DNA of 64,000 bases from Sphaerisporangium sp040685555 (GTDB lineage: Bacteria; Actinomycetota; Actinomycetes; Streptosporangiales; Streptosporangiaceae), in NCBI RefSeq assembly GCF_040685555.1, contig NZ_JBFBIK010000002.1, positions 62,001 through 126,000 of the forward strand. Reading direction: 5' to 3'. The position numbers were made by a program, and so were the translations under genes. The notes beneath the pieces are model-generated. The model worked only from the letters and a program-made list of their open reading frames with translations, made no database searches and was not told the DNA's origin. Below are positions 56,941 to 64,000 of this stretch, one piece after another. Position 1 is the first letter of the stretch. Every line of letters begins with the position of its first letter.

Positions 56941-58938
56941 TTGACCGAGAACCCCTTCTTCGTCCCGAGTGCCCTGCCCTACGAGCTGCCGCCGTTCGCG
57001 GAGATCCGCGAGGAGCACTACGCGCCGGCCTTCGAACGCGGCATGGCCGAGCAGCTCGCGGAGGTCGAGGCCATCGCCGGCAGCGCCGATCCGCCGACCT
57101 TCGACAACACGGTGGCCGCGCTCGAACGGTCGGGCAAGATCCTTCACCGCGTCTCCACGGTGTTCTTCAACCAGGCCTCCTCGGACACCAACCCGGCCGT
57201 CCAGGCGATCCAGAAGGACGTCACCCCCAAGCTCGCCCAGCACAGCGACGCGATCCACCTCAACACGCGGCTCTTCCCCCGGATCAAGGCGATCTCCGCC
57301 GGCGAGCTGGACCCCGAGCAGAAGTGGCTGCTGGAGCGCTACGTCACCGACTTCGTCCGCGCGGGCGCCGAGCTGGGCTCCGCGGACCAGGAGCGGCTCA
57401 GGAGCCTCAACGAGGAGCTGTCCACCCTCTCGACCCAGTTCGAGCAGAACCTGCTGGCCGACACCAACGCCTCGGCGATCGTGGTCGAGGACGCCGCCGA
57501 GCTCGACGGGCTGTCCGACGACGCGATCAGGGCCGCCGCCGAGACCGCCAAGTCGCGCGGGCTCGAGGGCAAGTACGTCCTCACGCTCGTGCTGCCCAGC
57601 GGCCAGCCCGTACTGACCGAGCTCAACAACCGCGAACTACGCGAGCGCATCCACAAGGCGTCCACCGAGAGGGGCCTTCGCGACAACGCCGAGCTGGTCG
57701 TCCGCATGGCAAGGCTCAGGGCCGAGCGGGCGGCGCTCCTCGGCTACGCCAGCCACGCCGCGTACGTCGTCGCCGACCAGACCGCGCCCGGCACCGAGGC
57801 CGTCACCGAGATGCTCGGCAAGCTCACCCCGGCCGCCGTGGCGAACGCCCACCGGGAGGCGGGCGAGCTGCGCGAGACGGCCGGCTTCGACATCGCGGCC
57901 TGGGACTGGTCCTTCTACGCCGAGAAGGTGCGCGAGGCCCGCTACGCGATCGACAGCCGGCAGATGCGGCCGTACTTCGAGCTGAACCGGGTGCTGCGCG
58001 ACGGGGTGTTCCACGCGGCGGGCAAGCTGTACGGGCTGAGCTTCAGCGAGCGCTCCGATCTGGTGGGATACCACCCCGACGTGCGGGTCTTCGAGGTGTC
58101 GGACGAGAACGGCTCGCCGCTCGGCCTGTTCCTCGGCGACTTCTACGCCAGGGAGTCCAAGCGCGGCGGCGCGTGGATGAACAGCCTGGTCAAGCAGTCG
58201 GACCTCGAAGGAACGCGGCCCGTGGTGGTCAACAACCTCAACATCGTCAAGCCGCCACCCGGCGAGCCGACGCTCATGACCTTCGACCAGGTCAACACGA
58301 TGTTCCACGAGTTCGGGCACGCGCTGCACGGGCTGTTCTCCGCCGTCCAGTTCCCCCGCTTCTCGGGCACGGCGGTGCCGCGCGACTTCGTCGAGTACCC
58401 GTCGCAGGTCAACGAGATGTGGGCGGTCTGGCCCGAGGTGCTGGCCAACTACGCCCGCCACCACGAGACCGGCGAGCCGATGCCGCAGGACCTGGTCGAC
58501 CGGATGCTGGAGGCGCAGAAGTTCAACCAGGGCTTCGAGACGGTGGAGTACCTCGCCGCCACCCTGCTCGACTGGGCGTGGCACACCCTCGACAGCGAGC
58601 CGGGGGACGACCCCGAGGAGTTCGAGAGGCGGGCGCTGCGCGAGGCCAACGTCGACCTGCCGCTGGTGCCGCCGCGCTACCGCAGCACGTACTTCGCCCA
58701 CATCTGGGCCGGCGGCTACAGCGCGGGCTACTACTCCTACATCTGGAGCGAGATCCTGGACGCCGACACCGTGGAGTGGTTCAAGGAGAACGGCGGCCTG
58801 TCCAGGGAGAACGGCGACACCTTCCGCCGCGAGCTGCTCTCCAAGGGCGGCAGCGTGGACGCCATGACGGCCTTCAGGAGCTTCCGCGGCCGCGACCCAC
58901 GCCTGGAGCCCCTGCTGGAGCGCCGCGGTCTTCTGTAG
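56941..58938 (+). CDS. M3 family oligopeptidase (Dcp/PrlC-like)
   Basis: A 665-residue zinc metallopeptidase that degrades short peptides in the cytoplasm. Zinc motif FHEFGHALHGLF with the downstream Glu in RDFVEYPSQVNEMW; family start FFVPSALPYELPPFAEIREEHY and C-terminal TYFAHIWAGGYSAGYYSYIW. No signal peptide. Start TTG at 56941 with GAGGAG eight bases upstream. Length fits peptidyl-dipeptidase Dcp or oligopeptidase A. Separated from gltX by 84 bases, convergent. Confidence 0.94.
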   Translation: MTENPFFVPSALPYELPPFAEIREEHYAPAFERGMAEQLAEVEAIAGSADPPTFDNTVAALERSGKILHRVSTVFFNQASSDTNPAVQAIQKDVTPKLAQHSDAIHLNTRLFPRIKAISAGELDPEQKWLLERYVTDFVRAGAELGSADQERLRSLNEELSTLSTQFEQNLLADTNASAIVVEDAAELDGLSDDAIRAAAETAKSRGLEGKYVLTLVLPSGQPVLTELNNRELRERIHKASTERGLRDNAELVVRMARLRAERAALLGYASHAAYVVADQTAPGTEAVTEMLGKLTPAAVANAHREAGELRETAGFDIAAWDWSFYAEKVREARYAIDSRQMRPYFELNRVLRDGVFHAAGKLYGLSFSERSDLVGYHPDVRVFEVSDENGSPLGLFLGDFYARESKRGGAWMNSLVKQSDLEGTRPVVVNNLNIVKPPPGEPTLMTFDQVNTMFHEFGHALHGLFSAVQFPRFSGTAVPRDFVEYPSQVNEMWAVWPEVLANYARHHETGEPMPQDLVDRMLEAQKFNQGFETVEYLAATLLDWAWHTLDSEPGDDPEEFERRALREANVDLPLVPPRYRSTYFAHIWAGGYSAGYYSYIWSEILDADTVEWFKENGGLSRENGDTFRRELLSKGGSVDAMTAFRSFRGRDPRLEPLLERRGLL

Positions 58939-59022
58939 GCCCTTCGAAGCCGGGCGGCGTTCACCAGCGTGCCGCGGCGGAGCGGACGGCCGTCTCCGCC
59001 GCGGGCATGGGTGTGCGGCCTC

Positions 59023-60426
59023 TCAGGCCTGGGTCTGTCCCTGGAGCTTCGCCAGGGCCGTGCGCAGCCGCTCCAGGGCCTTCTCGCGGCCCAGCACCTC
59101 GATCGACTCGAACAGCGGAAGCCCCACCGTGCGGCCGGTGATCGCGACGCGGACCGGTGCCTGGGCCTTGCCGAGCTTCAGCCCGTGCTCGGTGCCGACC
59201 TCCTCAAGCGCGGCCTTCAGCGACTCGGGGTCGAAGGAGACGGTCTCCAGCCGCGCGAGGTAGCCGGTCAAGATGTACTCGGCGCCGGGCTTCATCGCCT
59301 TGTCCCAGCTCGCCTGGTCGAAGACCGGCTCGTCCAGGAAGAGGAAGTCGACGTTGGCCGTGATCTCGGACAGCACCGCGATACGCGTCTGGGCCAGCGG
59401 CGCGACCTTGGCGAAGGTCTCGCGGCCCCAGCTCTCGTCGAGCCAGGGCTCGCAGCGCCTGATGAAGACCTCGACCGGTAGCGCCCGGATGTACTCCCCG
59501 TTGAACGCCCGCAGCTTCTTCTCGTCGAAGAACGCCGGGGAGGGGTTCACGTCGGAGAGCTTGAACAGCGGCACCATCTCGGACCACGGCATGATCTCAC
59601 GGTCGTCCCCGGGCCCCCAGCCGAGCAGCATGAGGTAGTTGACCATGGCCTCGGGAAGGTAGCCCTCGTCGCGGTAGGACTCCAGCGCCACCTTGTCGCG
59701 GCGCTTGGAGAGCTTCTGCCGCTTCTCGTTGACGATGACGGGCACGTGCGCCCACGTCGGCGGGGTCACGCCGAGCGCCTCCCACAGCAACTGCTGCTTG
59801 GGGGTGTTCGACAGGTGCTCCTCGGCGCGGACGACGTGCGTGATCCGCATCTCGATGTCGTCGACCACGTTGGCGAGGACGAACAGCGGGGATCCGTCGC
59901 CCCGGGCGATGACGAAGTCCTCGATGGCCTGGTTCGGGAACTCCACCCGGCCGCGGACCAGGTCGTCGATGACGGTCACGCTCTTGTCGGGCGTGCGGAA
60001 GCGTACCGCCCCCTCGGAGAGCCCGCGGTCGCGGCAGAACCCGTCGTACCCCTGGTGCTCCGACCCCGTGCGCGCCTTGACGTCGTCACGGGTGCAGGTG
60101 CAGTGGTACGCCTTGCCGTCCGCGACCAGCTTGGCCGCGGCGGCGCGGTGCTGCTCCTCGTACGCCGACTGGAAGTACGGCCCCTCGAAGTGCGGGGAGT
60201 CGCCGTTGATGCCGATCCAGGCGAGGGCCGACATGATGCCCTCGGTCCACTCGGGACGGTTGCGCGCGGCGTCGGTGTCCTCCACCCGCAGGACGAACCG
60301 GCCGCCCGACTGCTCGGCGAGCGCCCAGTTGAACAGCGCCGAACGGGCGCCGCCCACGTGGAACATCCCGGTCGGGGACGGAGCGAAACGCACCCTCATG
60401 GAGGGCTCGGCCTGGAGATCAGTCAC
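59023..60426 (-). CDS. gltX: Glutamate--tRNA ligase
   Basis: Attaches Glu to tRNA-Glu (and, in organisms with GatCAB, to tRNA-Gln). 467 residues: MRVRFAPSPTGMFHVGGARS (HIGH-type motif), KLSKRRDKVALESY (KMSKS-type), and zinc-like CTCTRDDVKART insertion. Two starts are possible: GTG 60426, overlapping the FAH gene stop by eight bases and therefore coupled, or ATG 60399, giving the family's plain N-terminus. Downstream of the FAH gene on the same strand. Confidence 0.95.
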   Translation of the reverse strand: MTDLQAEPSMRVRFAPSPTGMFHVGGARSALFNWALAEQSGGRFVLRVEDTDAARNRPEWTEGIMSALAWIGINGDSPHFEGPYFQSAYEEQHRAAAAKLVADGKAYHCTCTRDDVKARTGSEHQGYDGFCRDRGLSEGAVRFRTPDKSVTVIDDLVRGRVEFPNQAIEDFVIARGDGSPLFVLANVVDDIEMRITHVVRAEEHLSNTPKQQLLWEALGVTPPTWAHVPVIVNEKRQKLSKRRDKVALESYRDEGYLPEAMVNYLMLLGWGPGDDREIMPWSEMVPLFKLSDVNPSPAFFDEKKLRAFNGEYIRALPVEVFIRRCEPWLDESWGRETFAKVAPLAQTRIAVLSEITANVDFLFLDEPVFDQASWDKAMKPGAEYILTGYLARLETVSFDPESLKAALEEVGTEHGLKLGKAQAPVRVAITGRTVGLPLFESIEVLGREKALERLRTALAKLQGQTQA

Positions 60427-61195
60427 GGGGAACCACCCGGTTCGTGAGAGTGCCGATGCCTTCGATGCCCACACTGACCTCGTCGCCGTCATCGAGCGGG
60501 CCGACCCCCTCCGGCGTGCCGGTGAGGATCACGTCGCCCGGGATGAGGGTCATGACTTCGGTGATGTAGGCGATCAGCTTCGGGATGTCGTGGATGAGCT
60601 GGGATGTGCGCGCGCTCTGCTTGAGCTCGCCGTTCACGGTGGTCGTGATCGCAAGGTCGGAGGGGTCGAGCTCAGTCTGGATCCACGGGCCGAGCGGGCA
60701 GAACGTGTCGAAGCCCTTGGCTCTGGTCCACTGCCCGTCCTTCCGCTGGAGGTCACGGGCGGTGACGTCGTTCGCGCAGGTGTATCCGAAGATGACCTCG
60801 TGGGCCCGCTGGACCGGCACCTCGCGGCAGAGGCGGCCGATCACCACGGCCAACTCGCCCTCGTAGTCGACCCGCTCGGAGAGCTTGTGGGGGTACATGA
60901 TCGCCTCGCCGTGGCCGATCACCGACGTGGACGGCTTGCTGAAGATCAGCGGCTCGGCCGGGGGCTCGCCGCCCATCTCGCGGGCATGCTCGGCGTAGTT
61001 CTTGCCGATCGCGATGACCTTGCTCGGCAGCATCGGCGTCACGAGGCGCACTTCCTGGAGCGGATAACGCTCGCCGGTGAACTGGATCTCGCCGAACGGG
61101 TGCCCGGCGACCCGGGAGACGAACTCCTCACCGTGAGCGCCCTCGACCACGCCGAACGCGACACCTTCACCTGTGGAGAACCTTGCGATACGCAC
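60419..61195 (-). CDS. Fumarylacetoacetate hydrolase family protein
   Basis: A 258-residue FAH-superfamily enzyme, which cleaves or decarboxylates beta-keto acids. Seen: KVIAIGKNYAEHAREMG, the metal-binding YEGELAVVIG, GYTCANDVTARDLQ and the C-terminal IPGDVILTGTPEGVGPL. Members include oxaloacetate decarboxylase and 2-hydroxyhepta-2,4-diene-1,7-dioate isomerase; substrate not readable. Directly upstream of gltX with an eight-base overlap, the usual actinobacterial order. Confidence 0.93.
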   Translation of the reverse strand: MRIARFSTGEGVAFGVVEGAHGEEFVSRVAGHPFGEIQFTGERYPLQEVRLVTPMLPSKVIAIGKNYAEHAREMGGEPPAEPLIFSKPSTSVIGHGEAIMYPHKLSERVDYEGELAVVIGRLCREVPVQRAHEVIFGYTCANDVTARDLQRKDGQWTRAKGFDTFCPLGPWIQTELDPSDLAITTTVNGELKQSARTSQLIHDIPKLIAYITEVMTLIPGDVILTGTPEGVGPLDDGDEVSVGIEGIGTLTNRVVPRD

Positions 61196-61249
61196 CCCAC
61201 AAGGCTAGTGCCGCCCGCCGACCCGCAAGGACACCACCGTGGGCGGACG

Positions 61250-61543
61250 TCAGCCCTCGGCAGGCTCCTCCGGCTCGGGACCCGCGCCCGGCCGGCCGCC
61301 GCGCCCGGCGTACCGCTGCCTGAAGCGCTCCACCCGGCCGGCGGTGTCCATCACGCGGCTGCGGCCGGTGTAGAACGGATGGCTCGCCGAGGAGACGTCC
61401 ACGTCGACGACGGGGTACACCTTGCCGTCCGACCACTCGATGGTCTTGTCGCTCCGGATGGTCGAGCGGGTGAGGATGGCGAAGTTCGCGCTCGGGTCGC
61501 GGAAGACGACCGGGTGGTAATCGGGATGGATGCCCTTCTTCAT
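61250..61543 (-). CDS. rpmE2: 50S ribosomal protein L31 type B
   Basis: A 97-residue L31 of the zinc-free type B form: MKKGIHPDYHPVVFRDPSAN, SASHPFYTGRSRVMDTAGRV, and a long Gly/Pro-rich acidic tail (RGGRPGAGPEPEEPAEG). No Cys, unlike the zinc-ribbon L28 and L32 in this window. ATG 61543 with GGAGGG eight bases upstream is preferred over the GTG at 61549. Type B forms are often induced by zinc shortage through Zur; I saw no clear Zur box upstream. Confidence 0.94.
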   Translation of the reverse strand: MKKGIHPDYHPVVFRDPSANFAILTRSTIRSDKTIEWSDGKVYPVVDVDVSSASHPFYTGRSRVMDTAGRVERFRQRYAGRGGRPGAGPEPEEPAEG

Positions 61544-61728
61544 GGCCACCGCCCTCCGGGAAATCTACGGGTACCACGCATATTTCCCCAGCTTACGCTC
61601 GGTATCGGTGGCGGGACGGGCGGGAGCCGTACGGGCGAGGGCATGTGATCGTAGGGTGGCGTTACCGGGCTCGGAACCGTCCACGGCGGCCGGGCGAGGA
61701 GTACGAGCACGCCTGACGAGGAGTGGAC

Positions 61729-62112
61729 ATGTCTGTTGTGAAGATCAACGCGCTGACCGTCCCGGCCGAGATGCGCGAGGCGCTTGAACACCGCTTCGGT
61801 AACCGCGCCGGGATGGTCGAGTCGTCCGACGGCTTCGAGTGGTTCGAGCTGCTCAGGCCCGTCGAGGGCACCGACCGCTATCTCGTGTACACGCGCTGGC
61901 GCAGCGAGGAGGACTTCCAGCGCTGGCAGGAGAGCCAGGCGTTCCAGGCCGGCCACGCGCGCGCGGCGGCCGAGGCGCGGGGCGAGGCGCAGGGCGAGGG
62001 CCACGGGCACGGCCAGGCGGCGGGCCAGGGGCACGGCCACGGCCAGGGCCCGGCCGCGACGGGCTCCGAGCTGTGGTCCTTCGAGGTCGTGCAGAGCGCC
62101 GGCCGCAAGTGA
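61729..62112 (+). CDS. MhuD-like antibiotic biosynthesis monooxygenase / haem monooxygenase
   Basis: A 127-residue ferredoxin-fold monooxygenase close to mycobacterial MhuD: VVKINALTVP with Asn7, RWQESQAFQAGHA with Trp66 and His76, and the closing SELWSFEVVQSAG. These are the haem-contacting residues of MhuD, suggesting haem degradation and iron release. Unusual: between the catalytic helix and the last strand lies a His/Gly/Gln-rich insertion (residues about 85-112, GHGHGQ twice). ATG 61729 follows GAGGAG by five bases. Stands alone, so role in iron use is inferred. Confidence 0.88.
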   Translation: MSVVKINALTVPAEMREALEHRFGNRAGMVESSDGFEWFELLRPVEGTDRYLVYTRWRSEEDFQRWQESQAFQAGHARAAAEARGEAQGEGHGHGQAAGQGHGHGQGPAATGSELWSFEVVQSAGRK

Positions 62113-62195
62113 CACCGTCCGTACGGAGAGACGGGCCTGCCGCGCGTCCGTACGGAGACGCGGGCGCACGCCAGCGTACGTGAGGCGGGCTCCGG

Positions 62196-62511
62196 TCAGG
62201 TGGTGGTGGCGCGGGTGAAGCGGGCGGCCCAGTCGCGGAGGTGGCCGACCAGCTCGGGCGGGTGGGATCACCTCGAACTCCGCGCCCACCACGCCCCGCT
62301 CCGCGGTGCTGCGCGGGTCGCCGAGGCGGTCGAGCCGGAAGATGCGCCAGTCGTGGCGGGTCAGGTCGTAGGCGACCAGGTACCAGCGACGGCCCAGTGA
62401 GACCAGCCGGTGGGGCTCGACATGGCGGTCGGCCAGCTCTCCCCCGCGCGCCTTGTACGAAAAGCGCAGCCGTTCCTCGTCCTGGCAGGCCTGGGCTACG
62501 GCGGTCAGCAC
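62196..62511 (-). pseudogene. Remnant of a WYL-domain transcriptional regulator
   Basis: On the minus strand the WYL domain of a YafY/DeoR-type regulator is recognisable (ERLRFSYKARG, then VEPHRLVSLGRRWYLVAYDL and WRIFRLDRLGDPR), but the N-terminal helix-turn-helix is missing: nothing like it lies upstream of 62511. Near 62260 the frame shifts by one base within a C-rich run; after the shift the original C-terminus (ELVGHLRDWAARFTRATTT) continues to a stop at 62196. So the gene is both 5'-truncated and frameshifted. Confidence 0.8.
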
Positions 62512-62655
62512 CCCTGCGCCCGGAACCTGGGAATCACCTGGGGTTCCGGCATCTGCTTGTTAACGATGTGGCCGACGAGGCTCATGCGACTTGACCTATT
62601 TGGTGGGATTCGGTGAACATGATCCGCCCCCACTATGGTCACGGAAGGAACTGGC

Positions 62656-64000
62656 GTGCGCCGCCGCACACGAGCTCTCGGTCTTCTCCTCACCCTCCTC
62701 CTGACCGGCGGCGGGATCACCCAGGCGGCTCCGGCCGTCGCCGGACGCCTCGACACGACGGCGGCCGTGAAGCCCAGCGCGGAGTGCCAGGGCGACTGGC
62801 TGCCCGCCACGCCGACCTCCGCCCAGGTCATGTCGGGAGAGGTCCAGTTCCTCGACCTCCCGCCCGTCAAGATCGGTAAGACGATCAACTGGCGCTGGAG
62901 CCCATACAAGAACCGCTCCTGGGACATGGTCTTCTCCTCGCTCCGCTGGGTCGGCCGGCTCGTCGCCGACTACGAGACCTCCGGGGAGGAGAGCTACCTC
63001 AAGCGCGCGACCGAGCTGGTCAAGAGCTGGGTGGAGAGCAACCCGCGCGGCAGCTCCAGCGCGAGCCAGTACGCCTGGGCCGAGCACCCCATCGCACTGC
63101 GCGCCCCTGTGCTCGTGTGCCTGAGCAGGCACGTCAAGGCGTCGTGGCTCACCAGCAGCCTCGCCGACCACGCCAAGATGCTGTCGAACCCGGCCCTGTA
63201 CGAGAAGGGCCACAACCACGGCATGGACCAGGACATAGCGCTACTGCGCATCGGCTGCCGTACCGGGCACAAGGAGTGGACCGACCTCGCCATCCGGCGC
63301 ATCACCGGGTCGGTGAAGCTCGACATCGACTCGCAGGGCGCGCTCCAGGAACAGGCTCCGCGCTACGGCATCTACGTCCACGAGCGGCTGAAGGTCGGGA
63401 TGGAGGCCATCACCGACTGCGGGCGCAAGGTGCCGTCCGACCTTGAGAAGCGCTGGGAGTCGCTGGAGGCGTACATCACCCACGCCACCGAGCCGAACGG
63501 CTTGATGGTGCCGATCGGGGACGGCGGCGCCGACGTCAAGCCCTCGGGGTACAAGCACTCCAAGAAGACCGTGGAGGTCTTCCGGGCGGGGTACGCCTTC
63601 GGCCGTACGGCGTGGGACAAGCCCGAGTCGGCGTACTACTCGATCCGGTTCGGCCCGGCCCTGAAGTTCCACGGGCACGAGGACCACATGGGCGTGACCT
63701 ACTACGCGCAGGGCCACGACGTTCTGGTGGAGGCCGGTTTCCATTCCTATGAGAAGACCGCCTACCGCTACTGGACGATGTCCCCGGAGGCGCACAACGT
63801 TCCGGTCGTCGTCGGCAAGCCGTTCCGGGGTCGTACGGCCACGTCGCTGACCCACTCCTCGATCAAGGACGACCGGCAGTCGTACAAGCTCACCGACAAG
63901 GCCTACGGCGTGAGCCGTACCCGCTCGGTGCTGGTCAACCACGGTGACGACCTGATGGCGGTGCTCGACACCGTGCCGTCCGGCGCGCAGGCGCGGAGCT
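62656..64000 (+). CDS. Secreted polysaccharide lyase-like (heparinase II/III family) protein, partial
   Basis: A secreted protein of at least 448 residues, cut by the right edge. GTG 62656 follows GGAAGGA; the front is basic RRRTRALG, a hydrophobic TLLLTGGGITQAAPAVAG signal, then the mature part. The body has an alginate-lyase-like helical domain (TSGEESYLKRATELVKSW, GHNHGMDQDIALLRIG) and then the start of a heparinase II/III beta domain (VPIGDGGADVKPSG, RFGPALKFHGHEDHMGVTYY). It probably cleaves an acidic polysaccharide outside the cell; the substrate is not readable. Lies 144 bases from the WYL remnant, which may be the relic of its regulator. Confidence 0.85.
   Translation, partial: MRRRTRALGLLLTLLLTGGGITQAAPAVAGRLDTTAAVKPSAECQGDWLPATPTSAQVMSGEVQFLDLPPVKIGKTINWRWSPYKNRSWDMVFSSLRWVGRLVADYETSGEESYLKRATELVKSWVESNPRGSSSASQYAWAEHPIALRAPVLVCLSRHVKASWLTSSLADHAKMLSNPALYEKGHNHGMDQDIALLRIGCRTGHKEWTDLAIRRITGSVKLDIDSQGALQEQAPRYGIYVHERLKVGMEAITDCGRKVPSDLEKRWESLEAYITHATEPNGLMVPIGDGGADVKPSGYKHSKKTVEVFRAGYAFGRTAWDKPESAYYSIRFGPALKFHGHEDHMGVTYYAQGHDVLVEAGFHSYEKTAYRYWTMSPEAHNVPVVVGKPFRGRTATSLTHSSIKDDRQSYKLTDKAYGVSRTRSVLVNHGDDLMAVLDTVPSGAQARS

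Noticed and set aside
61544..61620. Search for a Zur box in front of rpmE2
   Set aside because: No convincing TGAAAATGATTTTCA-like palindrome seen.
1..64000. CRISPR arrays, insertion sequences, prophage or integrase genes
   Set aside because: No regularly spaced repeats and no transposase, integrase or phage structural proteins were found on either strand.

Overview
The window is high-GC, gene-dense actinobacterial chromosome. The core gene order (ftsY-smc, mutM-acyP, rnc-rpmF-yceD-coaD-rsmD-recG, rpmB, thiD, thiL, ddl, gpsA-plsC, cofC, hup, leuD-leuC next to an IclR regulator, gltX) together with F420 biosynthesis (cofC), a SigR-type sigma factor and a MhuD-like haem monooxygenase point to a Streptosporangiales-type filamentous actinomycete (Nonomuraea, Streptosporangium or Microbispora-like). 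This placement is inferred from gene order and protein character, not from a database search.

Layout. 1-15.4 kb is accessory: the end of a sugar ABC importer (permease and binding lipoprotein with a LacI-type operator), a short AMP-binding-like protein that lacks its nucleotide loop, a large NB-ARC/LuxR regulator with a collagen-like linker, a 47-residue peptide gene in front of an ABC exporter, a TetR/beta-glucosidase divergent pair, a secreted coiled-coil protein, an aldehyde dehydrogenase, acetate kinase without pta, and an alpha/beta hydrolase. 15.7-23.2 kb holds typA, a polysaccharide deacetylase lipoprotein, an XRE-cupin regulator divergent from an EamA transporter, a RidA protein, a SigR-like sigma factor and a Cds1-like cysteine-synthase-fold enzyme. 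23.2-47.5 kb is the conserved core listed above: SRP receptor, chromosome condensation, DNA repair, rRNA processing and modification, ribosomal proteins L32 and L28, CoA, thiamine, cell-wall and phospholipid precursors, F420.

47.5-50.2 kb is an inserted drug-efflux module (14-helix MFS pump and a divergent TetR regulator with an array of operator-like palindromes). 50.2-61.5 kb returns to core genes: a small OB-fold protein, HU, leuD-leuC with the IclR regulator, a very acidic repeat-like protein, two tRNA-Glu(CUC) genes and a tRNA-Gln(CUG) gene, an M3 oligopeptidase, gltX, an FAH-family hydrolase and a type B L31. 61.7-64 kb holds a MhuD-like monooxygenase with a His-Gly insertion, a broken WYL regulator, and a secreted polysaccharide-lyase-like enzyme cut by the window edge.

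No CRISPR array, rRNA operon, insertion sequence or prophage was seen. The items most worth a second look are the orphan peptide plus exporter, the paired identical palindromes around the ridA start, the operator array at the MFS/TetR pair, the duplicated element between leuC and its regulator, and the 32-bp perfect palindrome forming the last codons of cofC.
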